The notes under the pieces are model-generated. The model saw only the letters and a program-made list of their open reading frames with translations, did no database searches and was not told the origin of the DNA. A DNA stretch of 64,000 nucleotides from positions 22,980-86,979 of the forward strand of contig NZ_JACJSG010000039.1 in the NCBI RefSeq assembly GCF_014697625.1, in the 5' to 3' direction. The DNA is from Anabaena azotica FACHB-119 (lineage in GTDB: Bacteria > Cyanobacteriota > Cyanobacteriia > Cyanobacteriales > Nostocaceae). The position numbers were made by a program, and so were the translations under genes. Position 1 is the stretch's first letter, and each line of letters begins with the position of its first letter. This document shows positions 8,243 to 16,694 of the stretch, one piece after another.

Positions 8243-8968
8243 ATGCCCAATAGGATAACTGGTAAATATATTGCACTACCTCTAACGCCGTTGTTAATTG
8301 GCAGTTGGTTAACATTAGTTGCTAGTATTATTCCCGCGTATGCACAAATCAAGAACAATGAGGGGGTTTTACTCACTCAAGCAGTATTTGAAACTTTACC
8401 ACCACCTCCTAACTCCCAGTCACAGGGAATAGAATTTAACCAAGAGCAGCAGAACTATCAACCCTATCAACCTGGACAGAGTTTTCAACGTTATTTTGTC
8501 TATGTTGAAAATAGTAGTTACCAGACGCTGCAAACAGTAAAACGTATTGAGCCTAGTGCTTATATCCGGCGATATAACGGTCGTTCTGTCATCCAAGCAG
8601 GAGTATTCTCTAGACAGGCAAATGCCCAACAGCGAGTGAGAGAATTAGAATACTCTGGGATTTATGGAGCCAGAATTGGTGGTTCTGGTGATGGGGACGG
8701 AATACCAAATTCTCCAGGTGAGGGCTATTATGGCAGTGACAGGTCTAGATATTATGTAACCATTCCCGCAAAAGCAGAAGAGGTTCCTGTAATTGCTAAC
8801 AGAATTAGGTCAGCTGTCGGTAGATATGGGTTTGTGGCGGAAAGAAGCAGACCACTAGGCCCACACGTAGCAGTCGGGCCTTTTGCTCAACGGACGCAAG
8901 CAGAACAATGGAATAATTATCTGCGAAATATGGGATTTGGTAATGCTAGGGTCTATTACGGAAGGTAG
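8243..8968 (+). CDS. Exported protein with SPOR-like repeats
   Basis: A 241-residue protein with an N-terminal signal peptide (basic start, hydrophobic stretch LPLTPLLIGSWLTLVASI, cleavage after AYA). The mature part contains two segments with the SPOR pattern: VIQAGVFSRQANAQQRVREL near residues 115-134, and HVAVGPFAQRTQAEQWNNYL near 208-227, each followed by a turn and strand. SPOR domains bind denuded glycan strands at division sites; whether this protein does so is inference. A Gly-rich linker separates the repeats. It stands alone and is followed by a repeat hairpin. Confidence 0.75.
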   Translation: MPNRITGKYIALPLTPLLIGSWLTLVASIIPAYAQIKNNEGVLLTQAVFETLPPPPNSQSQGIEFNQEQQNYQPYQPGQSFQRYFVYVENSSYQTLQTVKRIEPSAYIRRYNGRSVIQAGVFSRQANAQQRVRELEYSGIYGARIGGSGDGDGIPNSPGEGYYGSDRSRYYVTIPAKAEEVPVIANRIRSAVGRYGFVAERSRPLGPHVAVGPFAQRTQAEQWNNYLRNMGFGNARVYYGR

Positions 8969-9083
8969 GGAGTAGGGGCTAGAGTCTAGTGAAGGTAAAT
9001 TATGTCTGAAATCCTATATTTTCAGAACAACCTACGTGGTTATATCAAACATATAGAATTTACAGTTGATTTTTGATACTTAC

Positions 9084-9136
9084 GTAGGGTGGGCAGTGCA
9101 GCGCCGTATCATATTGATGGGCAGTGTAGCGCCCTA
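9084..9136. repeat. Palindromic intergenic repeat (GTAGGGYG...GCGCCCTAC)
   Basis: Two inverted arms of GTAGGG(T/C)-GGGCAGTG(C/T)AGCGCC type meet around ATCATATTGAT. Related single arms (GTGAGTAGTGCAGCGCCTC) appear at 63808-63826 next to the tandem repeat at the window end. It is probably a non-coding dispersed element. Confidence 0.7.
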
Positions 9137-9166
9137 CAAATACTAGCCTCTAATCTCTAGCTAGCC

Positions 9167-9982
9167 ATGAATAAAAGTAAAACTTTAAATAATGCTGGGA
9201 AACTTACTGCACTTTTATGTTTGATAACTATATTTCTGACACCTTTTGTCATTGTCAATGCAGGGGAACGGGGTGTATTGATGGAGTTTGGCAAAGTTCA
9301 AAAGCCAATTCTTGATGAAGGATTGCACATAATTATTCCTGTAGTTAATACTGTGGAAAAATTAAGTGTGCGGGTACAAAAGCAAGAAATATCTGCGGAA
9401 GCATCTTCTAAGGACTTACAAGATGTATTTGCTGATGTAGCTCTTAATTGGCATATTATCCCCGAAGAGGTGAATCTGATTTTTCAGCAAATTGGCAATT
9501 TACCAAATGTAGTTGAGCGAATTATTAACCCAGCAGTGGAAGAAGTGCTTAAGGCTGTGATGGCTCAATATACGGCGGAAGAAATTATTACTAAGAGAGG
9601 CGAAGTTAAAGCAAATGTAGATGTGGCATTATCTACAAGGCTTGGTAGTTATCATATTGCTGTAGATGATATTTCTTTAGTTCATGTGCATTTTTCCGAA
9701 AGATTTGGCGAAGCGGTGGAAGCAAAACAGATTGCGGAACAAGAGGCGAAACGGGCGGAATTTATTGCTTTGAAGGCAGCAAAAGAGGCTGAAGCTAAAG
9801 TTAATATCGCTAAAGGTGAGGCGCAAGCTTATGAGTTGTTACGTGATGGATTAACATCTGAATTGCTGCAAAAACAAGCTATAGAAAAATGGAATGGGAA
9901 TCTACCTTTAATTATTGGGAAAGAAAGCCCGAAAATTTGGGATTTTAGTGAATTTGTGAAAGGATATAAATCAAGTAGATAG
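9167..9982 (+). CDS. Prohibitin/SPFH-domain membrane protein
   Basis: A 271-residue protein with one N-terminal membrane span (ALLCLITIFLTPFVIVNA), directly followed by the prohibitin signature AGERGVLMEFGKVQKPILDEGLHIIIP. The SPFH domain covers about 30-190. After it comes a long Ala/Glu/Lys coiled coil (AKQIAEQEAKRAEFIALKAAKEAEAK) of the kind that drives ring assembly. Prohibitin homologues form large membrane rings that scaffold proteases and other complexes; a thylakoid or plasma-membrane location is likely. The length matches the family and no partner gene is adjacent. Confidence 0.9.
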   Translation: MNKSKTLNNAGKLTALLCLITIFLTPFVIVNAGERGVLMEFGKVQKPILDEGLHIIIPVVNTVEKLSVRVQKQEISAEASSKDLQDVFADVALNWHIIPEEVNLIFQQIGNLPNVVERIINPAVEEVLKAVMAQYTAEEIITKRGEVKANVDVALSTRLGSYHIAVDDISLVHVHFSERFGEAVEAKQIAEQEAKRAEFIALKAAKEAEAKVNIAKGEAQAYELLRDGLTSELLQKQAIEKWNGNLPLIIGKESPKIWDFSEFVKGYKSSR

Positions 9983-10171
9983 GTGATATTTTGAGAAGGC
10001 TATAGAGTTTTTTCTATTATTAGAGATACTTTATAAAGTAAACCTGAAATTGTAGTATTGTAGCAAGACTAAACTTTTGCATCAACCAACAATCTAACAT
10101 CCTATTCATCTGCGTTTATCTGCGTTCAATTTTTTGCAAATTTATTGCCGCATTTTAGTCCGGTCACGCTA

Positions 10172-10260
10172 GTAGGGTGCGTCAAACCCAATAATTTTGT
10201 ACATATTAAAGGATTTTCCACATCTGACGCACCCTACCCCAAGTGCCAGTTGCATAAGTC
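10172..10260. repeat. Dispersed 90-bp repeat, copy 1 (GTAGGGTGCGTCA)
   Basis: Begins AGTAGGGTGCGTCA, contains GGATTTTCCACATCTGACGCACC, and ends CCAAGTGCCAGTTGC. Two more copies lie at 31548-31638 (inverted) and 55369-55459. The inner arms GGGTGCGTCA/TGACGCACCC form a hairpin. The neighbouring 9983-10171 stretch has no gene. Confidence 0.85.
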
Positions 10261-10313
10261 GCAAGGATAATACTTTTACGTCTAATTTGAATTAAAATCT
10301 TGTAATTGGATAG

Positions 10314-10508
10314 ACAGTTGATTCCAGTCGCTTTATTGCGTTGACTTCTAAAGGTGAATTTACATGGACTAGAAGACTACTTGCTGCTGATGAACCACTC
10401 AGTGATTATTTCTTTGCACGCAGTTCTATATTTGGGGGAGAAGGATTCATCCAAACTTCTACATTGTTTACTAAAAAAGAAAAAGTAGCGAATTGCGTCA
10501 AAAACTAG
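10314..10508 (+). pseudogene. Remnant of an unidentified coding sequence
   Basis: An uninterrupted 64-codon frame without any start codon lies between an upstream TAG and a closing TAG. Its translation has real-protein composition (FIALTSKGEFTWTRRLL, then LSDYFFARSSIFGGEGF), unlike the repeats on either side. I read it as the 3' end of a gene whose 5' part was lost among repeat insertions. The original family is not recognised. Confidence 0.4.
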
Positions 10509-10546
10509 AGGCAAATTCAAAAGATGCGATCGCACAATTGAGTTCG

Positions 10547-10590
10547 TAGTAAGGACTTTAGTCCTTTTCCCCGGACTAAAGTCCTCACTA
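10547..10590. repeat. Hairpin repeat (AGTAAGGACTTTAGTCC)
   Basis: An almost perfect inverted repeat: AGTAAGGACTTTAGTCC against GGACTAAAGTCCTCACT around TTTTCCCC. This is a small element with no coding potential. Confidence 0.75.
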
Positions 10591-10618
10591 CAAACCTTGA
10601 TTTATTTAATCAGTTCTA

Positions 10619-10880
10619 CTTAGTAGTGGACTGGCAAGGCTAAAATGTGGCAATAGATTTGATCATATTAACCGCCGATAAACGCCGATAAACGCCGATG
10701 CAGATTTTCGCTAATGCACTATTTTAGTCTAGACACGCTAGTAGTATTGGAATGGCAAGGCTAAAATATTGCATAAATATAACTCTTGTGGTGTGGGCAT
10801 CCTGCCCGCACCGGACGGGCAAGATGCCCATCCCACAAGAAAAAAATAATGCCACATTTTAGCCTTGCCACGCTAGTATG
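10619..10880. repeat. Cluster of GGCAAGGCTAAAAT-ended repeats around a long hairpin
   Basis: The motif TGGCAAGGCTAAAATNTKGC occurs near 10631 and 10753, and in inverted orientation near 10850-10875 (CATTTTAGCCTTGCCACGC). Between the last two, 10784-10839 is a long hairpin (CTTGTGGTGTGGGCATCCTG against its complement). This looks like nested miniature elements. No gene is visible in 10509-10944. Confidence 0.65.
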
Positions 10881-10944
10881 CTTTTGATGGGCAATGCCCA
10901 CCTGTTTGCTGCTATTAACAAAACTAGTAAACATTGCTCAATAT

Positions 10945-11799
10945 CTATAAACCCATTGAATATAAAATCACCCGGTCATACAATTTATCAGGCAAAAGAG
11001 ACTTGAGTATGACTGCCATTTTTGCGTCTTGACCGATGAGATAGCGTGTCTTTGGTTTTTTTGCCGTGAGTGCATGAACAACAGCCTGAGCTACAATATC
11101 CGGTGAAATGCCCTTAGATGCTATAATTCCCGTTTGTTTACGTACAGCAGTCATAGCAGAACCGTAGAGCTTTTCAGCAGATGGCGACAAATTTTGCTTT
11201 GCTGTATCGGCTTGAGCGAAAGACTTTTCCCAAATAGGGGTAGAAATTGACCCAGGTTCAATAATTGAAACTGAAATTCCCCAAGGTCGTAATTCCATAC
11301 GCATCACATCGGTGAGCGCTTCAAGTGCAAATTTTGAAGCATTGTAAGCACCAAGAAACGGAGCAGCACTTCTACCACTAATAGAACCCATATTAACAAT
11401 TCGTCCTCGACCTTGGCGCAACAAACCAAGAAATGCTTGTGTCACAGCTAGTTGTCCAACCACATTAACTTGTAGTTGTTGTTGAAATTCAGCAATAGGT
11501 AATAATTCTAGCGGGCCGGGAACCGCAATTCCAGCATTATTTACTAAACCCAAAATTTCATCACCAACTGTATTTTTTACTGTCTCAACTGCAAATGCAA
11601 TGGAATCAGTATCAGTAACATCTAAAAAAATAGGGATGAGTCTTTGAGAAGCTTTCTCTTGAAGTTTTTGAGCATCAATATCTTTACGCACTCCAGCAAA
11701 GACACAAAATCCTAATTTGTCTAAAAGCAAAGCGCAGGCTTCACCAATTCCTGATGATGCGCCTGTAATCATGACTACACCTTTATTGTTTGCCAGCAT
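10945..11799 (-). CDS. Short-chain dehydrogenase/reductase (SDR)
   Basis: A 284-residue classical SDR. The cofactor motif TGASSGIG is at 12-19, NNAG at 87-90, and the catalytic set is S139/S141 in GSISGRS with Y152 and K156 in AYNASK. The family reduces or oxidises a carbonyl/alcohol with NAD(P)H. The basic residue after the second strand (GVRKD) suggests NADP preference, which is an inference. The C-terminal part (TRYLIGQDAKMAVILKSLLP) resembles SDRs acting on lipids or retinoid/steroid-like compounds, but the substrate is unknown. The ORF is intact and flanked on both sides by repeat-rich DNA. Confidence 0.85.
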   Translation of the reverse strand: MLANNKGVVMITGASSGIGEACALLLDKLGFCVFAGVRKDIDAQKLQEKASQRLIPIFLDVTDTDSIAFAVETVKNTVGDEILGLVNNAGIAVPGPLELLPIAEFQQQLQVNVVGQLAVTQAFLGLLRQGRGRIVNMGSISGRSAAPFLGAYNASKFALEALTDVMRMELRPWGISVSIIEPGSISTPIWEKSFAQADTAKQNLSPSAEKLYGSAMTAVRKQTGIIASKGISPDIVAQAVVHALTAKKPKTRYLIGQDAKMAVILKSLLPDKLYDRVILYSMGL

Positions 11800-11975
11800 T
11801 TATTTTATCCAATCTTTGAGCTTTAACTATAAAATTATTTGCTGGGAGCAAATGATATATTTGCTACTTATCAAACATAATTCAGGAGTCAGCAGTTAGG
11901 AGTCAAAATTCATTGTGAATCCTGTACAACTGGTGGATTAATCAGTGGTTTCATCAGCATTTAGAGGCTATTTAC

Positions 11976-12430
11976 TTTCAAGAAACACAGGTGACAGGTG
12001 ACAGGTTACAGGTTACAGGTTACAGAAACAAGAAAATAGGGAATAGTTGTGTTTCTTTTATATTTTGCGGGAGCTTTAACTGCGCCCGTGGGAGGCTGAT
12101 AACTGATAACTGATAACTGATAACTGACAACTTTCAAGAAACACAGGTGACAGGTGACAGGTTACAGAAACAAGAAAATAGGGAATAGTTGTGTTTCTTT
12201 TATATTTTGCGGGAGCGTTAACTGCGCCATTGGGAGGCTGATAACTGATAACTGATAACTGATAACTGATAACTTTCAAGAAACACAGGTGACAGGTGAC
12301 AGGTTACAGAAACAAGAAAATAGGGAATAGTTGTGTTTCTTTTATATTTTGCGGGAGCGTTAACTGCGCCATTGGGAGGCTGATAACTGATAACTGATAA
12401 CTGATAACTGATAACTGACAACTCCTAAGA
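11976..12430. repeat. Three tandem copies of a ~150-bp composite repeat
   Basis: Units start at about 11976, 12131 and 12273, with a partial start at 12422. Each holds CTTTCAAGAAACACAGGTG, GACAGG heptamers, an AT hairpin (GAAACAAGAAAAT...GTGTTTC), a TTGCGGGAGC block and finally (TGATAAC)n. Units differ mainly in heptamer copy number and a few substitutions. Frames that read through it are artefacts of the repeat. Confidence 0.9.
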
Positions 12431-13167
12431 AACACATTTGAAAATCCTTTAATTGGGTTTTGAGTTAAACCAAGAGACTCTAGTTGCAAATTATTTAATT
12501 GCCGCAACGAATCAATTTAAACCCTGTTATGCTTCTGGATAATTTAGCTTGTTTACTACTTACTTGTTGGTTTCGCCCAAGGGAGAATAGGTAGCGATAA
12601 TGCTTTCAGCCAATACATAGGTGCTGTATTACCCCAGACTTGATTGTATTTCACTGAATTTTTACTGTATTTCCTGTATTGTTTGTCTGTTTCTCACTGC
12701 TTAATCAAGCATAGCGTTTAACTTTACTTCTGGGTTTTTGTTGTCTCAATTTTTCCAATATTCTTGATTTGCTTACTGCTTTCTCTGTGTACCAGTTTTA
12801 GGTGCGGAATGTGGGATAAGGAGATTCAAATATATCAATGAGTGTTTCAAATTACAGCCAATCACTTTTCCCACAACCTCGAAGTCCTATAGTTTGATAT
12901 TTGCCACTTGTTCTATTGTCAGAAAAAACTCAAGATTTAGAAAGTCGATTTGATGAATAAAGTTCCTAATAACTAGATTTTGGAGAAATTATAAATAAAT
13001 AATTAAAATATTTTGGATATTTTTGGTAATAGAAAAGCCATTTTCAGACATTAATTCGTAGTAGTTATTTACTAGGAGGGTAAACTAATTTGGCGCGAGT
13101 CTTGATTTAAATGCTTTAAAAATTAAACCTGCAAAAAATACTTACATTAGTTGAGGAGCAAAGACCT
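12431..13167. other. Gene-free region upstream of the subtilase gene
   Basis: About 740 bp of AT-rich DNA without heptamer arrays or clear hairpins. It presumably contains the subtilase promoter; GAGGAGC just before the ATG at 13168 is a good ribosome-binding site. No gene could be supported on either strand. Confidence 0.45.
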
Positions 13168-14610
13168 ATGCCCACAAATCAGACTAATCAAAATTCCCTG
13201 GAAAATGACGGGCGCAACTCTTCTTATCTCTCCTCTTCTGATACTTTTAATACAGAAAATAATTATACATCTAATTTAGGAAATCATAGTAGCTATACAT
13301 CCAATGAGGCTACAGCTACTAGTACTTATAATTCTAGTGACGGTTATGGCTTAATTGATGCCAACAAATCCGTATCAGAAGCAGCTGGGACAAGTCCATC
13401 AAGTGATGTTGCTGACCAGGGTGGTAATAATTGGGGATTAGATATGATTAACGCCCCAGAAGCTTGGAATCAAGGATACACAGGTCAGGGCGTAATTGTG
13501 GCTGTGATAGATACTGGTGTAGATTATAATCACCAGGATTTAAAAAACAATATGTGGACGAATACTAAGGAAATTGCTGGTAATGGTATAGATGATGATG
13601 GTAATGGCTATGTAGATGATGTTAATGGTTGGAATTTTAACGATAACAATAACAACACTCTGGATGATAATGGACATGGAACCCATGTTTCTGGAATTAT
13701 TGCTGGGGAAAATGATGGAGATGGTGTAACTGGTGTGGCGTACAATTCCCAGATTATGTCTGTGAAAGTGTTGGATGCTTCTGGCTCAGGTTCTTATGAT
13801 GCGATCGCCAGTGGCATCCGCTATGCTGTAGATAATGGAGCTAAAGTAGTTAACCTGAGCTTAGGCGGTGATTACTCCAACCAGACTCTTCAATCTGCCA
13901 TTGAATATGCCGATAGTAAAGGCGTAGTTGTTGTTATGGCATCTGGTAATGATGGTAGATCAAAACCAGGTTATCCGGCACGCTATGCTGATAAAACAGG
14001 AATCGCCGTTGGTGCTGTAGATGAAAATGGTAAATTAACGGATTTCTCTAACCGTTCTGGTAATAATCAAATGGCTTATGTTACAGCGCCTGGAGATAAT
14101 ATTTATTCTTCCACACCAGATAATCAGTATGAATATAAAAGTGGTACATCTATGGCTACTCCCTACGTTTCCGGTGTAGTAGCTCTTATGCTCAGTGCTA
14201 ATCCTAATTTAACTGTAGCTGAGATCCGCGACATTATTACCAGCAACGCAAACAACAGTAATAGCAGCACGACACCAGATACAACATACCCTGACTTTGG
14301 TTTTGGCTTCTTTACAATTGGTGACTCATCTACTTTATCTGTAAATAACAGCTCAACTAAAACCTCTAGCTATAGCCTCAAATCCTTCTCAGAAAATAAT
14401 AATTTCAATAACAATTCCCGTATCTTATCTAAAACATCTAATAGTTCAACAACCACCAGCCCCAACATAGAATTTGTACACCGCAATTATCTAGACTCGC
14501 AACCCAACAGCCTCGCTAATACCCCAACTGATAGCAACGATGATTTTGGAGAATTAATAAATCAAATCATTAAACAATTAGAAGAGTATCAAAAATTGCT
14601 GGGAAGATAG
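13168..14610 (+). CDS. Subtilisin-like serine protease (peptidase S8)
   Basis: A 480-residue protease with a complete catalytic triad: D115 in VIDTGVDYNH, H170 in GHGTHVSG, and S328 in SGTSMATPYVSG. The oxyanion asparagine lies in VVMASGNDG. Residues 1-85 are Ser/Asn/Thr-rich and have no signal peptide, so export would need a non-classical route, or the enzyme acts inside the cell. Asp-rich loops such as GNGIDDDGNGYVDDVNGW resemble calcium sites in cyanobacterial subtilases. The C-terminal 110 residues are again Asn/Ser-rich and end in a short helix. It is a single gene followed by a heptamer array. Confidence 0.9.
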   Translation: MPTNQTNQNSLENDGRNSSYLSSSDTFNTENNYTSNLGNHSSYTSNEATATSTYNSSDGYGLIDANKSVSEAAGTSPSSDVADQGGNNWGLDMINAPEAWNQGYTGQGVIVAVIDTGVDYNHQDLKNNMWTNTKEIAGNGIDDDGNGYVDDVNGWNFNDNNNNTLDDNGHGTHVSGIIAGENDGDGVTGVAYNSQIMSVKVLDASGSGSYDAIASGIRYAVDNGAKVVNLSLGGDYSNQTLQSAIEYADSKGVVVVMASGNDGRSKPGYPARYADKTGIAVGAVDENGKLTDFSNRSGNNQMAYVTAPGDNIYSSTPDNQYEYKSGTSMATPYVSGVVALMLSANPNLTVAEIRDIITSNANNSNSSTTPDTTYPDFGFGFFTIGDSSTLSVNNSSTKTSSYSLKSFSENNNFNNNSRILSKTSNSSTTTSPNIEFVHRNYLDSQPNSLANTPTDSNDDFGELINQIIKQLEEYQKLLGR

Positions 14611-14611
14611 A

Positions 14612-14706
14612 CAGTTATCAGTTGACAGTTATCAGTTATCAGTTATTAGTTATCAGTTATTAGTTATCAGTTGTTCGTTTTCCCCTTTCCCCCTTCCCCC
14701 TTCCCC
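14612..14706. repeat. Heptamer array (CAGTTAT)n plus CCCCTTTCC run
   Basis: Tandem AGTTATCAGTTAT and AGTTATTAGTTAT copies followed by a pyrimidine run. It fills the space between the convergent subtilase and kinase genes. Confidence 0.85.
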
Positions 14707-14709
14707 ATC

Positions 14710-16485
14710 TCAACACTGTTTCGCTGAAGCAGGATTGACAAAATCGTGTAAGTCTGCTTCCCAAACGCTGATGTAAATTAAATCGCAGTTCTGACGCACA
14801 ATTTGACCTTTAACTCCACCTACGGTAAAAGTAAAATTATCTGACTGACGTTGTTGGATTTGTTGCAATCCTTGCTGAATTTTGGCGTTAGATTGACCGC
14901 CTAACATTCCATTTAAGGTGGTTTGCATAACTTCTGGGTCTACTGATTGAGCAAACGCTACTTCTGTTTGGCGCAATGCTCCGGTGTTACGGTCAAATAA
15001 ATAACCTAAGTCAACTTGGTTTGGGACTAGGCGATAGACTACAGCACGGGTATTGCGCCACACTCCTCTTAAATCTCTATTTGGCTTTCCGAGTGCGGCT
15101 TCTACGGTGCTTCTTGCTGTTCCTGTGGGAAAGGCGGGAACGCTTGGGCTGGTTGTATTTGCTTTTTTTTTGGGTAAATCAGCTTGGGGTGTAGGTTCTG
15201 GAACCGGCTGATTTTCTATTTGTGGTGTTGAGGTAGCTTCTGGTGTGGGAATATCTGCTGTTGTGGGTGTATTTTCTGGTTCAGGTGTGAAGATTTCTGG
15301 AGGCTGAGAGTTTTCTGGGCGGCTCTGTGTGAATGATGGTGTATCAGATGCTACTGGTTGTTGAGGAGGGCTGGCTGGGGGGAGGGTGGGCGAAGACTGA
15401 GACGAGACGGATGGTGTGGTGGGTGTGGAAACTGGCGGGGGGAAAGGTTTGCTAACGATATGTGTATTTGATTGTGACTGGCGTGTCAATGTGGAAATGG
15501 CTACGCCTGCTAATAAACCACCTACAACCAAGCTTCCGATTATCCAAACAGACTTTTGTCGGTCGCGCTGAGGTTTAATGGCGGGAACAGCTAGGTGTCG
15601 GGTTTGTTGGCTGTGTAATTTGGTGGGGGCTGTGGTGGGCGCTATGGTAGGTGGGGCTGTAAGATTAGGTGATAAAGCATACAGCATTTTACTGGCAGTA
15701 CTGTAGCGATCGCCTGGCTGTGGTTTAATAGCTTGATTGAGTACAGATACTAGTTGTGGCGACACATGAGGCGCAAAGTTTTGCCACATAATTTCGCCAT
15801 TTTGGGGATTAGTTGGCAGTTCTTCAGGACTTTTACCTGTCAACAAGTAAATTGCCGTCAAACCCAAGCTGTAGATATCGCTGGCGTAAACTGGTCTACC
15901 TACGGCTTGTTCGCTGGGCATATATCCGGGTGTACCAATGACGAGCGATCGCGTAACATATCCAGGGGAACTCACAACTGAACGAATGGTTTCTTTGACT
16001 GCGCCAAAATCAATTAACACTGGCTTTTGGTCAACAGTCCGCAGAATAATGTTATCGGGCTTAATATCTCGGTGAATAATGCCTTTACTGTGGACATATT
16101 CTAAAACTGATAGCAGACTCAATAAAATTGCCCTGACAGTAGCCTCGTTTTGAATTCCATTGTCTGTTACCAGATTTCTCAGGGTTTGCCCATGAATCCA
16201 TTCTTGCACTAAATAAAACTGCCCATGCTCGGAAAAATAAGCGTAGAGTCTGGGAATTTGGTCACTATGTTCACCCAAAAACTCTAGAGTTGCAGCTTCC
16301 CTCTCAAACCTTTGTTGAATCATTTCATAGGTTTGTGGGTTATTGCTGACTGGTTTGAGTTGCTTAATCACGCAACGACGGCGCGATGGCATATGGGTGT
16401 CTTCCGCCAATAAGGTTTCTCCAAACCCCCCAGCACCGAGTACCTGAATAACTTGATAACGATTGTTCAGCAGAATTGATTTCAT
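14710..16485 (-). CDS. Membrane Ser/Thr protein kinase with unknown C-terminal sensor domain (kinase A)
   Basis: 591 residues. The kinase domain (about 9-275) is intact: glycine loop GAGGFGETLLAED, lysine in VIKQL, catalytic HRDIKPDN, DFGAVKE and GTPGYMPSEQAVGRPVY. A Pro-rich stretch is followed by one membrane span (SVWIIGSLVVGGLLAGVAIS, about 310-330). A long Pro/Thr/Ser linker leads to a C-terminal domain of about 140 residues (FPTGTARSTVEAALGKPNRD onward) ending in Cys. It is therefore a PknB-type receptor kinase with the kinase inside and a sensor outside. It is the third in a co-oriented run of three related kinases separated by 200-440 bp. Confidence 0.9.
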   Translation of the reverse strand: MKSILLNNRYQVIQVLGAGGFGETLLAEDTHMPSRRRCVIKQLKPVSNNPQTYEMIQQRFEREAATLEFLGEHSDQIPRLYAYFSEHGQFYLVQEWIHGQTLRNLVTDNGIQNEATVRAILLSLLSVLEYVHSKGIIHRDIKPDNIILRTVDQKPVLIDFGAVKETIRSVVSSPGYVTRSLVIGTPGYMPSEQAVGRPVYASDIYSLGLTAIYLLTGKSPEELPTNPQNGEIMWQNFAPHVSPQLVSVLNQAIKPQPGDRYSTASKMLYALSPNLTAPPTIAPTTAPTKLHSQQTRHLAVPAIKPQRDRQKSVWIIGSLVVGGLLAGVAISTLTRQSQSNTHIVSKPFPPPVSTPTTPSVSSQSSPTLPPASPPQQPVASDTPSFTQSRPENSQPPEIFTPEPENTPTTADIPTPEATSTPQIENQPVPEPTPQADLPKKKANTTSPSVPAFPTGTARSTVEAALGKPNRDLRGVWRNTRAVVYRLVPNQVDLGYLFDRNTGALRQTEVAFAQSVDPEVMQTTLNGMLGGQSNAKIQQGLQQIQQRQSDNFTFTVGGVKGQIVRQNCDLIYISVWEADLHDFVNPASAKQC

Positions 16486-16694
16486 GCGAATTTAAAATTG
16501 TCCGCCCTATCTCAATGTACATCACGATGTGGCGATAGGTTATGTTCCTGTGGTTGAGGGTGGGAAACGCAGAGGTTGGCGAAGCGACGGCCTTTGCTTT
16601 AGACATGAGGGCTTGTGCCTGTCGTCTAACAGTGAGTCTAGGGAGATTCAGGAAAAGTCCAGAATTTTCTGCCTTTCTTCCTCTAGACTAATGA

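Noticed and set aside
12076..12507. Overlapping frames across the 150-bp tandem repeat (QLSVISYQLS-type proteins)
   Set aside because: They are translations of TGATAAC heptamers and repeat copies of one another, with no ribosome-binding site.
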